A stretch of DNA of 36,272 bases from an uncultured Methanobrevibacter sp. (GCA_902785855.1 CADAAJ010000010.1:1-36272); one strand, 5' to 3'. Counted from the first letter of the stretch, positions 1 to 8,537 are shown. Program-made: numbers and translations. Notes: generated by a model not told the origin, from the sequence alone.

Positions 1-1
1 A

Positions 2-115
2 ATTTCAAAAGAACTTCTTGAAAGAGATATCAATACTCTTGTTCGTGAATATACAAAACTTGGTGTTAAAACAAATTTCAATGAAGTTTGGGAATATGTT
101 GACCCTAAGTTTTAG
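2..115 (+). CDS. C-terminal end of an unidentified protein (5' truncated by window)
   Basis: An open frame enters from the left edge and encodes 37 residues before a TAG stop, ending in ...NEVWEYVDPKF. The amino-acid composition looks like a normal soluble protein (charged helix, then an aromatic tail). I do not recognise the family from this fragment. It runs in the same direction as the small gene at 370, about 250 bases away, so the two are probably separate transcription units. Confidence 0.55.
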   Translation: MSKELLERDINTLVREYTKLGVKTNFNEVWEYVDPKF

Positions 116-369
116 ACATGTTACTCCAATACATGAAATTAATATAAAAATCTTCCGTTTAATATTTTTAAACTAATAATATCTAAAAACATCTTCATTC
201 ATTTCAATATCACTACAAATTAAATTAAACGAATTTTATTGAAATATAAAATTATATAGATATAAATAATAATGTTCTAAAGATATGAGTTACTATACGA
301 AATTATTTAAATGATTAATAATAAAAGTAAGAATATAAATATAGATATTTTTTTAAGAGGTGGTTTCAT
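116..369. other. AT-rich intergenic region with promoter of the 48-aa gene
   Basis: No credible gene is visible on either strand. Near the right end a TATA-like element (ATAAATATA, about 333-341) lies roughly 30 bases before the ATG at 370, and a ribosome binding site (AGAGGTGG, about 355-362) lies just before it. This suggests a short leader for the downstream small gene. Nothing else is identifiable. Confidence 0.4.
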
Positions 370-516
370 ATGGCAAAACCTATCGCAAAAACTCCTGTTT
401 TTGAAGGTGAAGATGCAATTGCTGTTTTAAAAGAAATGCATGAATCACCTACACAGGAAGATAAAGAGTTTGCAAAAGAAATCAGAAATCAGAGAATTGT
501 TTTATTCTCAAAATAA
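370..516 (+). CDS. 48-aa small protein, antitoxin-like partner of the GNAT gene
   Basis: A 48-residue ORF that begins MAKPIAKTPVFEGEDAIAVL and has a good AGAGGTGG ribosome binding site. The N-terminus resembles a short family (pattern M-[AG]-[KR]-P-I-x-x-T-P-x-[LF]-x-G-x-D-A) that I recall next to GNAT acetyltransferases, where it is presumed to be an antitoxin; that is from memory, not a search. The C-terminal half is charged and helical (TQEDKEFAKEIRNQRI), as expected of a toxin-binding tail. The only GNAT gene nearby is the convergent one ending 17 bases downstream, so the pair is tail-to-tail rather than in the usual antitoxin-toxin operon. No DNA-binding motif is obvious. Confidence 0.6.
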   Translation: MAKPIAKTPVFEGEDAIAVLKEMHESPTQEDKEFAKEIRNQRIVLFSK

Positions 517-533
517 TATTTTTTTTGCAAACT

Positions 534-1118
534 CTATTTTAATATACTTTTTATATCTTTGTAAAGACTGAAACTTCTTTCAGGATCTATTTTTATAATC
601 TTATTTAGGCTATCAACATCTTTCTGGTCTTTTTTCAGATATTTGAATTTGTGTTTTTCAACATAAAAACCAAATGCAGTTGCATATGCGTCTACAGTTA
701 TAAATCTTAATCCAACAATGTTTTCAGAGATGTCTAAAATACTTAACATAACATTTCTAAAAACATGTTTACCTAATCCGTTATGAGCATATCTTTTATC
801 TATTGCAAACCTTCCAATCTTAATTGCAGGTATCACATTGTTTTCACTAATGTTTAGCTTGCTACATATTTTATCTTTAGTTTCTTTATCCTCAAGGATT
901 CTTAATTTCATTGCATCTGTTAGAATTGATACATATCCAACAACAATTCCATCACAAATTACTACGTGTGTTAAGCTTAAATTCATATTTTGTTGATTCC
1001 ATGCATCCTCTTTTAAAAATTTTGCTAAATCCTCAATTTCACACTCAAAATCATCTAAGTTATGGTTTTCATTTAATTTTTCAAAAATATAATTGTCTTT
1101 AATATATTCAATATCCAT
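534..1118 (-). CDS. GNAT-family N-acetyltransferase, TacT/AtaT-like toxin candidate
   Basis: A 194-residue GNAT acetyltransferase. The acetyl-CoA pyrophosphate-binding region reads IGRFAIDKRYAHNGLGKHVF, matching the usual [RQ]xxGx[GA] loop as A-H-N-G-L-G. A late tyrosine in AFGFYVEKHKFKYL matches the conserved C-terminal FY..xGF position. The N-terminal FECEIEDLAKFLKEDA resembles the FxCGxxxLDxFL segment typical of GNAT toxins. I chose the ATG at 1118 because GAGGATAAGT precedes it; a longer in-frame start at 1151 lacks a ribosome binding site. Known relatives acetylate charged aminoacyl-tRNAs; whether this one does is inference. It converges on the 48-residue antitoxin-like gene. Confidence 0.75.
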   Translation of the reverse strand: MDIEYIKDNYIFEKLNENHNLDDFECEIEDLAKFLKEDAWNQQNMNLSLTHVVICDGIVVGYVSILTDAMKLRILEDKETKDKICSKLNISENNVIPAIKIGRFAIDKRYAHNGLGKHVFRNVMLSILDISENIVGLRFITVDAYATAFGFYVEKHKFKYLKKDQKDVDSLNKIIKIDPERSFSLYKDIKSILK

Positions 1119-1176
1119 ACTTATCCTCTTGTTTGTTATTAAAAAATACATGAATAAAATAAATAATTTGCCCTAG

Positions 1177-1452
1177 TTAAAGCACATCACTTATATTTTT
1201 ACTTTTAAATTCTTCATCAATTTTTTCCGGATGAGATTCCAATAATTTCATTAATTTTTCTAATCGTGCAGCAAATAATAACTCATCATACTTAAAGTTA
1301 AATTCTTTAAAAACAAATTTATTCGGATATTTTGCTTCAAATTCATTTTTATCATATTCACTGCAAAAACCATATCTTTTATCGTTGTAATAAACTTCGT
1401 AATATATGTATTTCTCCAAATGTAATAATGCTTGTTGAGGAGTTAACCCCAT
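1177..1452 (-). CDS. Hypothetical protein, 91 aa
   Basis: A 91-residue soluble protein that I do not recognise. It starts MGLTPQQALLHLEKYIYYEVYY, is rich in Tyr, Phe, Glu and Lys, and ends with a predicted helix (ARLEKLMKLLESHPEKIDEEF). The start at 1452 is chosen over 1467 because GGAGGT (complement of 1460-1465) would lie inside the longer version but is correctly spaced for the shorter. It follows the 133-residue gene by 30 bases on the same strand, so the two probably form an operon. No membrane segment or metal-binding motif is visible. Confidence 0.6.
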   Translation of the reverse strand: MGLTPQQALLHLEKYIYYEVYYNDKRYGFCSEYDKNEFEAKYPNKFVFKEFNFKYDELLFAARLEKLMKLLESHPEKIDEEFKSKNISDVL

Positions 1453-1482
1453 AACTATTACCTCCATTAATTTAATTTCAAT

Positions 1483-1884
1483 TTAAAATCTTTCGTTTTC
1501 AATTAAACAATTTACATCCTTACAACTTTTACATTCAGGCACTTTAACATCTTTTAAGATTTCTTTAAAATTTTTTCTATTTCTATGGCGAAAATCATCA
1601 CCGAACAATAATTCACCACCATATTCTACCCTACTTTCAAAATCAATCTTTTTAAATCCGAACATTTTAACTAATGTATTCTGAAGGATTTCATCAAAAA
1701 ACAAATCACCAATATCCAAATGACATGGAAAATTTAGATATATATCATAATCTTCTTCAATATATGTTTTAATTGCCTTTATGATTATTTCATCCAAATC
1801 TTTTGAAGTGAATTTTTTCCAATGTATTAGTTCAAAAGAATACTGCTCTTCAAAATCAACTGACTCAAATTTGTAGTAATACAT
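1483..1884 (-). CDS. Hypothetical protein with C-terminal cysteine cluster, 133 aa
   Basis: A 133-residue acidic protein that I do not recognise. The main body is rich in aromatic residues (FELIHWKKF, DIYLNFPCHLDIGDLFFDEIL). The C-terminus carries a CxxCxxxxC cluster (VPECKSCKDVNCLIENERF), which could bind zinc or be redox active; that is inference. It is the first gene of a probable two-gene leftward unit with the 91-residue gene. No clear ribosome binding site precedes the ATG, so the transcript may be nearly leaderless. Location beside a GNAT/antitoxin pair and a frameshifted gene suggests a variable accessory region. Confidence 0.6.
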   Translation of the reverse strand: MYYYKFESVDFEEQYSFELIHWKKFTSKDLDEIIIKAIKTYIEEDYDIYLNFPCHLDIGDLFFDEILQNTLVKMFGFKKIDFESRVEYGGELLFGDDFRHRNRKNFKEILKDVKVPECKSCKDVNCLIENERF

Positions 1885-2218
1885 AAAAATACTTTATAAT
1901 GATAAACTTATTTAAAGTTTTAGGTTCAAAATTGACCTATTTCGTAAAATTGCAGTGGAAAAACCATAATATATAAAATTAACTATTTAACATTTGTAAA
2001 ATACCAACATCATTGAGGTATTTATAAAAAACTTACTACAAATTTATATTAAGAATTAGATCTAAATTTAACTACAGAAATGTTACCGGCGAATCTGCAA
2101 GTAAACATCATTTTTATGAGATATGCCACCCCTAAGTTTCAATAATTAAATAATTTTAGTTATTTTAATGGTTCATCAAAAAAAAATAATAAATCCTAAA
2201 TTTTAAGAAAAAATTACT
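1885..2218. other. Gene-poor intergenic region, possible remnant or small RNA
   Basis: A stretch of about 330 bases without a convincing gene. A 7-bp inverted repeat (AAATACC at 1999-2005, GGTATTT at 2017-2023) could form a hairpin. Bases around 2075-2140 are less AT-rich than the surroundings and contain short open stretches in two frames with no start or ribosome binding site. This could be a decayed gene or a noncoding RNA; neither can be shown from the sequence alone. Confidence 0.3.
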
Positions 2219-2927
2219 TCATTCACCATAGATACATTTTCGAATATTGCCAATAAATTCTTTTTCATCATCAGTTAAATCAATATCATCAAAATTATCT
2301 TTACTGAAACGTTTCATACGAATTAAAAATACAAAAATTAAAGTCAGCAAAAAAGACAATATACTGGCCAGAGGTGATATGAATGCTAACACAATAGATA
2401 TCAATGAACTAGCAACAGGAGCCAATAATATATTTGCGGGAATTCTCCATCACAGTTTTTATTTCCTCTTTTTTATCAAAATAACCCTTGAAATTATGTC
2501 TGATTAACATCATGAACATTACTATATACAACAAACTGATTATTAATATCAACATTGAAAAGAATATATTAACAATTTTATAATTGTAAAACTTAAAAAG
2601 AAATCCTGTGGCAAAAGGAATTAAACAAACTGATGCTAATGTAATCATATTCAAAAATAATATATTATATTTTATTTTTTTAAAATTAAATAGAATAACT
2701 GTGTTTTCCCAAAAATTATATACAATATAAAAGCTTATGAAATATATTAAAATAGCTGGTGCCAGATAACTTATAAAATAATCATTTAAAGCAGCACCTG
2801 ATGATATTTCAGTTATTGTTGGAACTGCAATTTCCAAAACAAGAATTGTCATAGCAATTGCAAAAACACCATCAGTAATTGCAGTATGTCTGTCAGTTAA
2901 TCTATTGAAAAATTCATTTTTTGCCAT
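2219..2927 (-). pseudogene. TMEM175-family (DUF1211) ion channel, interrupted by a frameshift
   Basis: Two overlapping reading frames together look like one TMEM175-type membrane protein. The first (ATG at 2927, after a GTG) carries the signature helix RHTAITDGVFAIAMTILVLEI, equivalent to the RxxxFSDGVFAIAxT filter helix, followed by several more hydrophobic segments. It ends prematurely in SRKYIIGSCC at 2409. The other frame continues through 2219 with NILLAPVASSLISIVLAFISPLAS and another hydrophobic segment, as expected for the last helices. The join lies around 2409-2440 and needs a net +1 change. Known family members conduct potassium. It is either a recent pseudogene or a base-call error; no strong slippery sequence was seen. 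Confidence 0.65.
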
Positions 2928-3037
2928 CACTATAAATAATGTTTTTTATTTTATTTAATAATATGCTTAATTCACAAAAATATATTAATCTTTAAATTAA
3001 ATAAATATAATTAATTCTAATTAAAAAAGGTGAAAAT

Positions 3038-3655
3038 ATGCCAGAAACAGATTATTTAAAAATACCTCAAAACAGAGTAGGGGCATTAATAGGAAGCAAT
3101 GGAAACGTTAAAAAATCCATTGAAAAAGCAACAGGAACTATCTTAGACATTGATAGTGATGAAGGTACTGTTTATATAACACCTAGTGAAGATATGGAAG
3201 ACCCATTAGGAGTTTGGAATGCAAATCATATTGTTAAAGCAGTAGCACGTGGATTTAATCCAGAAGTTGCTTTAAAACTTGTCAGTGATGATATTTATTT
3301 GGAAGTAATAAGTTTACCATTGTATATCGGTAAATCCAAAAAAGCTCTTGCCAGACATAAAGGAAGAATAATTGGTAAAGATGGGAAAACACGTGAAATA
3401 ATTATGGAAATGGCTGAAGTAGATATGGCAGTTTATGGAAAAACTGTTTCAATTATTGGTGAAATGGACAATATAATGGTAGCTAAAGAAGCTATTGAAA
3501 TGATTTTAAATGGTTCAAGACATAAATCAGTTTATGGATTTTTAGAACATAAAAAAGAAACCTTAAAAATGAAAGAATTCAAAGATCTTGTCGGAATTGA
3601 AGATGATAAAATTGAATTTAAAGACGGCATAGAATTTGATGAAGATGATTATTAG
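3038..3655 (+). CDS. Archaeal Dim2/Pno1-type KH-domain RNA-processing protein
   Basis: A 205-residue protein with two KH-type domains. The first has the GxxG loop in VGALIGSNGNVKKSIE (residues about 16-31), the second in KGRIIGKDGKTREIIME (about 108-124). This is the layout of archaeal Dim2/Pno1 (Krr1-like), which helps mature the 3' end of 16S rRNA in the small subunit. The C-terminal 30 residues are strongly acidic (DDKIEFKDGIEFDEDDY). A ribosome binding site (AAGGTG) lies just before the ATG. A hairpin plus T-run directly after the stop ends the unit. In many euryarchaea this gene sits near topoisomerase VI genes, as here except for an intervening insertion sequence; that neighbourhood is recalled rather than checked. 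Confidence 0.88.
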   Translation: MPETDYLKIPQNRVGALIGSNGNVKKSIEKATGTILDIDSDEGTVYITPSEDMEDPLGVWNANHIVKAVARGFNPEVALKLVSDDIYLEVISLPLYIGKSKKALARHKGRIIGKDGKTREIIMEMAEVDMAVYGKTVSIIGEMDNIMVAKEAIEMILNGSRHKSVYGFLEHKKETLKMKEFKDLVGIEDDKIEFKDGIEFDEDDY

Positions 3656-3681
3656 GAGAAAATACTCCTAAACTTTTTTTT
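3653..3681 (+). terminator. Hairpin terminator after the pno1-like gene
   Basis: A perfect 6-bp inverted repeat, TAGGAG (3653-3658, overlapping the stop codon) and CTCCTA (3665-3670), is followed by a T-run at 3674-3681. Archaeal termination depends mainly on the U-tract, with the hairpin supporting. Confidence 0.65.
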
Positions 3682-3694
3682 AAAAATTGAGGAT

Positions 3695-3718
3695 GTGACA
3701 CGAAGTCACTATTTTTTT
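3695..3718 (+). terminator. Hairpin plus T-run in left end of the insertion sequence
   Basis: A 5-bp inverted repeat GTGAC (3695-3699) and GTCAC (3705-3709), loop ACGAA, is followed by a T-run at 3712-3718. It overlaps the terminal inverted repeat. It would limit readthrough into the transposase gene from the upstream pno1 promoter, a common feature of insertion-sequence ends. Confidence 0.4.
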
Positions 3719-3791
3719 ATTTTATTTTGCTTATTTTTTCTTTAATTTATATACTATGAAGTACAATCTTTTATTATAGATATTAATATTT

Positions 3792-5326
3792 ATGGTTGTT
3801 TTATTCATGGTTTTGAAAGATGATAATATTAATCAGAGTATGTTAGTCCCGTTGGACTTGCGAAATTTGATTCCTAAAGGTCATCCGTGTTATTTTATTA
3901 AAAATGTGGTTGATTTAATTGATTGTTCGAAAGCGAACCAGGAGTTTCGTGGAACTCCTGGTGAATTTGCTTATCCGCGCGAATTATTGCTTAGACTCAT
4001 TTTAATGAGTGTTTTCGATGGGGGATTATCTTCAAGGGAAATTGAGAGGAAAACACGTACGGACATTGCATATATGTATCTTGCAGCAATGGAAAAACCA
4101 TCATATAGGACAATAGCAAGATTTAAAGTCGAATATTCCGATTTAATCGACGAAGCATTCAAAACAACCATTAAAATTGCAAAAGATAATGATTTAATAA
4201 AAATCCATCATTTGAGCTTGGACGGAACTAAAATCAAAGCAAAAACATCAATTAACAAATTAACAGATGAAAATCAAATCAAAATCATGAAAGAACACAA
4301 AGAGATCAACAAGAAGATGAAGAACTTGGAGATGAATCTGGAAATAGTATTCCAGAATCCTTAACTGACAAAGAAAAATTCAAAGAAACCGTCAAAGAAA
4401 TAGAACAATCTTCTAAAAACGATAGAAACAAAGATAAACTTCGTTCTTCAAGTTTAAATCTTTTAAAACAGGCTGAAAAAAATCCTGAAAAAGTTTTAAA
4501 AAAACTCAATGAACTCGAAGAAAAAGTAAAAGAGTCACCAAAAGATGTAATTGGTATTAATGACCCTGATGCTCGGTTGATGATGAATAAAAAAGGTAAA
4601 TGGGAATGGGATTACAATGCACAAATCATTGTAGACGAATACAAAGGAATAATACTTTCATCATACGTAACACAAAATCCAACAGACCATTTCGAACTAA
4701 TTCCATCAATAGAACAATTAGAAAGCAATTTAGAAGGAATTTACGATGAAATACCTTCTAATTTCCAATTCAGTGCTGATAATGGATATTCCACAGATGA
4801 AAACACAACATATCTCGAAGAAAAAGGACTTGATGGATACATATCCACAAGAAAACTCTCAAGAAAAGAAAAAAAGTACAAACTATGGGACAAACCATTC
4901 CAAAAAGACAATTTCACTTATGATGCAGAAATAGAAACCTATATCTGCCCTTTAGGAGAAATTTTATATCGAAGAAAAACATACGAATACAAAAACAAAC
5001 AAAGAATAACCTATTGGACAAACGAATGCAAAAACTACATAATGAAAGAAATCTGCTGCAAGAAAAAGAACTACAGAACAATCCAAGACTATGGAAACCC
5101 TTCCAAAATCAGAATGCAATGGAAAATGGAAACAGACTGGGCACAAAAAATCTACAAAAAACGATCAAAAACAGCAGAACTACCATTTGCACACATAAAA
5201 CAAAATATGAAACTCCATGAATTCACCACAACAGGAATAAAAAATACAAACACAGAATTCAAACTATACACAATCGGACACAACTTAAAAAGAATATACA
5301 ACGAAATAAACAGAAAAAACAACTAA
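3792..5326 (+). pseudogene. IS1182-family transposase, broken by a frameshift near 4300
   Basis: The N-terminal frame (190 aa) has the DUF772-like helical start (MLVPLDLRNLIPKGHPCYFI, then GLSSREIERKTRTDIAYMYL) and the first catalytic aspartate in HHLSLDGTKIKAKTS. It loses the frame after about KIMKEHKE. The downstream frame opens at about 4271 and continues with DEELGDESGNSIPESLTDKE, a coiled linker, the second aspartate in FSADNGYSTDEN, a cysteine cluster (CPLG, NECKNYI, EICCKKK) and the final glutamate in KTAELPFAHIKQNM. The full DDE triad is therefore present but split by a net -1 change. No slippery heptamer was seen at the junction, so I favour an inactivating mutation. The ATG at 3807 is an alternative start; neither has a ribosome binding site. 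Confidence 0.8.
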
Positions 5327-5465
5327 AAATAAGAAAAACTATAAAAAAATCAAAAACACAAAATTCAATTAAAAATTTGTGTCACATCCTCAAATTTAAC
5401 TTAAACACAAATATAACAGAAATATTACACAATTAACTAAATTTTAATAACATATAAATATAAAA

Positions 5466-5500
5466 ATTGTGACAATACAAGTAAAGTTTTATATACTTTA
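5466..5500 (+). promoter_or_regulatory. Candidate promoter and operator of top6BA
   Basis: A TATA-like box (TTTATATAC, about 5488-5496) is enclosed by an inverted repeat TAAAGT (5482-5487) and ACTTTA (5495-5500). Just upstream is the palindrome ATTGT-G-ACAAT (5466-5476), placed where TFB or a regulator would bind. The predicted start of transcription, near 5520, leaves a leader of about 170 bases before topoisomerase VI subunit B. Confidence 0.45.
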
Positions 5501-5519
5501 ACCACCATATATAGGTAGC

Positions 5520-5542
5520 ATAGTATAAATACTATATTTTTT
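5520..5542 (+). promoter_or_regulatory. Hairpin plus T-run in top6B leader (attenuator-like)
   Basis: ATAGTAT (5520-5526) and ATACTAT (5529-5535) form a near-continuous inverted repeat, followed by T5537-T5542. If the promoter at about 5490 is right, the repeat lies at or just after the start of the transcript and could act as an early terminator or operator. Both arms are AT-rich, so the evidence is modest. Confidence 0.3.
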
Positions 5543-5599
5543 ACATGTTTTTAAATTATTATTTTACCACATATTTAAACAAGTTAGACAGGGTGCCGT

Positions 5600-5638
5600 A
5601 TGAATAAAACTTTTCAAATGCTCTTTGACTTCATTTAA
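5600..5638 (+). CDS. Possible 12-aa leader peptide upstream of top6B
   Basis: A short frame [12 protein letters not shown] begins with ATG at 5600, preceded by AGGGTG four bases upstream, in the leader of topoisomerase VI subunit B. Short frames arise readily by chance; the only support is the ribosome-binding-site-like sequence in a local patch of higher GC (ACAGGGTGCCGT) within an otherwise AT-rich leader. Confidence 0.2.
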   Translation: MNKTFQMLFDFI

Positions 5639-5691
5639 ATATACTCAATCATAATACATTTAAACATATTAAAACTCAAGGAGGAAAAATT

Positions 5692-7398
5692 TTGGTTCAG
5701 CAAGAAATTGGTCTTGACTGGGAAGAGGACTTTCAAAGGTTAACTCCATCCCAGTTTTTTAGAAAAAATAAACAGATGTTAGGATTTACCGGTAAAATCC
5801 GTTCATTAACTATTGTTTTTCACGAACTTATTACAAACAGTTTTGATGCAGCTGAAGAATCTGGAATACTCCCAGATATTGATATTGAATTAAAACGTAT
5901 TGATAAAGAACATTATATCTTAAGACACAAAGATAACGGTCCGGGAATTCCTGAAGAATATGTAATGCAAGTATACTGTATGATGTTTGCAGGTTCTAAA
6001 TTCAGAAACATTCAATCCAGAGGACAACAAGGTTTAGGATGTAGTGGATGTGTACTTTTATCACAAATGACTACTGGTAAACCAGCTCGTGTAATTTCAT
6101 GTTACAAAGATGGAGATGAAATTAAAGGAGTTAAAATGAAATTCCAAATGGATGTTGAAAACAACCGTGGAATTTTAATGGAAAGAGAAGATTATGAATG
6201 TGGAGAAACCGGAGTATGTATAGAATTACAATTTAAAGATGTTTCATACTCTCTTGCAGAACAAGGTGCTTTTGAATATATCAGAAGAACCATGATTGGA
6301 AACCCACATGCAAGAATCACATTCAGAGACCCTTCAGGACACAAATACATTTTCAAAAGAGCAGCAAACATTGTTCCAGTACAGCCAAAAGAAGTATTAC
6401 CTCACCCTAAAGGTGTAAGTGCTGATGACTTAATGACAATGGCTAAAAATACTGACAGCAGAAGATACAAAAGTATGATGACCTCATCAATGTCAAGAAT
6501 GTCAAATAAAAGAGTTGATGAGATAGCTGCTGAAACTGGAATTGACATGAATAAACGTCCAAAAGACATGACTTTCCAAGAAGCAGAAGCTATTGTTCAT
6601 TGTTTTAAGAAAATGAAATTCATGGCACCACCAACAGATGGTCTTATACCAATCGGATCTGAACAAATTGAAAAAGGTATGAAACAAATCCTAAAACCAG
6701 AATTTGTAACAACAATTACAAGAAAACCTGTTACTTATGCTGGAGGGGTTTCATTTATTATCGAAGCAGGACTTGCTTATGGTGGAGAAGCAGGAAGAAT
6801 AGTTAATGAACAGAGAAAATCTGAAATTATGAGATTCGCTAATAGAGTTCCATTAACTTTTGATGCAGGAAGCTGTGCAATAACAGAAGCACTTAAAAGT
6901 ATTGATTGGAAACGTTACGGTCTTAAAGATTTAGATAACACACCATTAACTTTATTTGTAAATATTATTTCAACTCAGGTACCTTATCTTTCAACAGGAA
7001 AACAAAGTGTTTCCCCAGAGCCTGAAATCGTTCATGAAATCAGACAAGCCACTATGAAATTAGCTCGTAAATTACAAAAACATTTAAGAGCTAAAAAAGC
7101 AGCAAAAGAAAAAGAAAAACGTTCAAAAGTATTTGAAGAATATGTACCAGTAATTATTGAAGAAGCTGCAAAATTAGGTGAAACTGGAGTCCCAGAATAT
7201 CAGGAAGTTTTAGCAAAAGTTACTAAAAGAGCTCTTGCAGAATTACTTGGTGAAAAAGTCGATGATGACGAAACAGAGGAAGAAGAACTTGATGCAATCA
7301 TCATGGAAGAAGTTGATGAACACGGACGTGTTGTTGAAGACAATAATTCTAGTTTAGATAACTTCAAAGAGGATGAAGAAGAGGAATTAGATGAATAG
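5692..7398 (+). CDS. top6B: DNA topoisomerase VI subunit B
   Basis: The ATPase subunit (568 aa) of type IIB topoisomerase VI, which passes one duplex through another and relaxes or decatenates chromosomal DNA. The GHKL ATP-binding fold is clear near the N-terminus: N-box [12 protein letters not shown], then [10 protein letters not shown], then [20 protein letters not shown]. The middle holds the H2TH-like region, and the transducer domain follows, with the switch lysine likely in [12 protein letters not shown]. The C-terminal 40 residues are strongly acidic. Translation starts at TTG (5692), supported by AAGGAGG a few bases upstream. It is followed by subunit A after 8 bases, forming the two-gene operon. 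Confidence 0.95.
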   Translation: MVQQEIGLDWEEDFQRLTPSQFFRKNKQMLGFTGKIRSLTIVFHELITNSFDAAEESGILPDIDIELKRIDKEHYILRHKDNGPGIPEEYVMQVYCMMFAGSKFRNIQSRGQQGLGCSGCVLLSQMTTGKPARVISCYKDGDEIKGVKMKFQMDVENNRGILMEREDYECGETGVCIELQFKDVSYSLAEQGAFEYIRRTMIGNPHARITFRDPSGHKYIFKRAANIVPVQPKEVLPHPKGVSADDLMTMAKNTDSRRYKSMMTSSMSRMSNKRVDEIAAETGIDMNKRPKDMTFQEAEAIVHCFKKMKFMAPPTDGLIPIGSEQIEKGMKQILKPEFVTTITRKPVTYAGGVSFIIEAGLAYGGEAGRIVNEQRKSEIMRFANRVPLTFDAGSCAITEALKSIDWKRYGLKDLDNTPLTLFVNIISTQVPYLSTGKQSVSPEPEIVHEIRQATMKLARKLQKHLRAKKAAKEKEKRSKVFEEYVPVIIEEAAKLGETGVPEYQEVLAKVTKRALAELLGEKVDDDETEEEELDAIIMEEVDEHGRVVEDNNSSLDNFKEDEEEELDE

Positions 7399-7406
7399 GT
7401 GATTAA

Positions 7407-8504
7407 ATGGCTGAAGTAGAAAATAAAAAGACATCACATAAAGATGAGAGAAAAGAATACACCCTTAATAAATTAAAAGGATTAGGTCAAGAAATTATCG
7501 AAGACATTGAAAAAAATAAAGTTCCAGCTATTAAAGTTCCATCCAGAGGTACTGGAAACATTGTTTATGATGATGCTAAAAGATATTATGTTTTAGGTGA
7601 CAGATTCAGTAGAAGGTCCCTTGGTAATGTAAAACAAATTAGAAAATTAGGTCAAATGGTTTATGTAGGTAATTTCTGTAAAGATTTAGTAGCAAGAGAA
7701 AAAACCGCAACTATAAGGGAAATGTATTATGTTTCCGAAGGATGGGGAATCGGTTTTAAAACACAGCAAGAATCCAACATTGTTGGAGAAGATTTAGAAG
7801 TAAAACTTGGTGCTACTCGTGAAGATCTTGGTTTAATGCCAGAAGAAGACGGTGCATCTGTTTACGGAGACATTACTTTACTTGATGAAGTAGAAATTAA
7901 TGCTGCAAAAACTGGAAAATCAGGTTATACTATTTCACCTACAATTGATCAAGTAGAAATCTTAGACCACAATGTAGATAAAGTATTAGCAGTGGAAACC
8001 ATGGGAATGTTTCACAGGTTAGTGCAAGAAAATGCACACAAAAGATTCAACACATTAATTGTTGGACTTAAAGGACAAGCTGCTCGTGCTACAAGAAGAT
8101 TTATTAAAAGAGTTAACGAAGAACTTAACTTACCAGTATATATCTGTAACGACGGAGACCCTTGGGGATTCCACATTGCACAGGTAATTATTTCCGGAAG
8201 TGCAAAATTAGCTCACGTTAATGAACAACTTGCAACTCCTAATGCTAAATTTATTGGAGTAACTGCATCTGATATTATCAATTACGATTTACCAACTGAT
8301 AAACTTAAAGATGTAGACGTTATGAGATTAAAAGAGCTTTCCAAAGACCCAAGGTATAAAAGTGATTTCTGGCAAACTGAAATTAAAAAGATGCTTAAAA
8401 TTGGTAAGAAAGCAGAACAGCAATCTTTCTCAAAATATGGGCTCGAGTATGTAGTAGATACTTATTTCCCAGCTAAATTTGAAGAAATGGAAAATCAAGC
8501 ATAA
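7407..8504 (+). CDS. top6A: DNA topoisomerase VI subunit A
   Basis: The DNA-cleaving, Spo11-like subunit (365 aa). The 5Y-CAP motif [13 protein letters not shown] contains the active tyrosine, probably Y108 by comparison with the RDxFY motif of Spo11. The Toprim metal-binding acidic pair is in [15 protein letters not shown]. Length is normal for the family. It starts 8 bases after subunit B, with GGTGATT as ribosome binding site, so the two subunits are made together as expected for the A2B2 enzyme. Confidence 0.95.
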   Translation: MAEVENKKTSHKDERKEYTLNKLKGLGQEIIEDIEKNKVPAIKVPSRGTGNIVYDDAKRYYVLGDRFSRRSLGNVKQIRKLGQMVYVGNFCKDLVAREKTATIREMYYVSEGWGIGFKTQQESNIVGEDLEVKLGATREDLGLMPEEDGASVYGDITLLDEVEINAAKTGKSGYTISPTIDQVEILDHNVDKVLAVETMGMFHRLVQENAHKRFNTLIVGLKGQAARATRRFIKRVNEELNLPVYICNDGDPWGFHIAQVIISGSAKLAHVNEQLATPNAKFIGVTASDIINYDLPTDKLKDVDVMRLKELSKDPRYKSDFWQTEIKKMLKIGKKAEQQSFSKYGLEYVVDTYFPAKFEEMENQA

Positions 8505-8521
8505 TCTTGAATTTTTCCTTC

Positions 8522-8537
8522 TTTTTTTATTTTTTTT
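8522..8537 (+). terminator. Poly-T terminator after top6A
   Basis: Two T-tracts (8522-8528 and 8531-8537) follow the stop codon within about 30 bases. In archaea such U-tracts can be sufficient for termination. Confidence 0.5.

Larger units (their letters stand above)
3689..5391. mobile_element. IS1182-like insertion sequence with frameshifted transposase
   Basis: A 1.7-kb element with terminal inverted repeats GAGGATGTGACAC (left from 3689) and GTGTCACATCCTC (right to 5391); identity extends to 15 bp if TT/AA outside is counted. The 5-base direct repeat AAATT flanks both ends (3684-3688 and 5392-5396), consistent with target duplication, although such a word is common in AT-rich DNA. A single transposase-type gene in two frames fills the interior. 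The left end also holds GTGAC/GTCAC (3695-3709) followed by a T-run, which may stop read-in transcription from the host. Confidence 0.85.

Noticed and set aside
1999-2023. 7-bp hairpin as a terminator
   Set aside because: No nearby gene ends in the right direction and no proper T-run follows, so it is only noted within the intergenic region.
2219-2425. Separate 68-residue gene starting at a TTG
   Set aside because: It has no ribosome binding site and reads as the missing C-terminal helices of the TMEM175-like protein, so it is treated as part of the frameshifted gene.
4290-4315. Programmed ribosomal frameshift in the transposase
   Set aside because: No slippery heptamer or following stem-loop was seen, and the IS1182-type transposase is normally a single frame.
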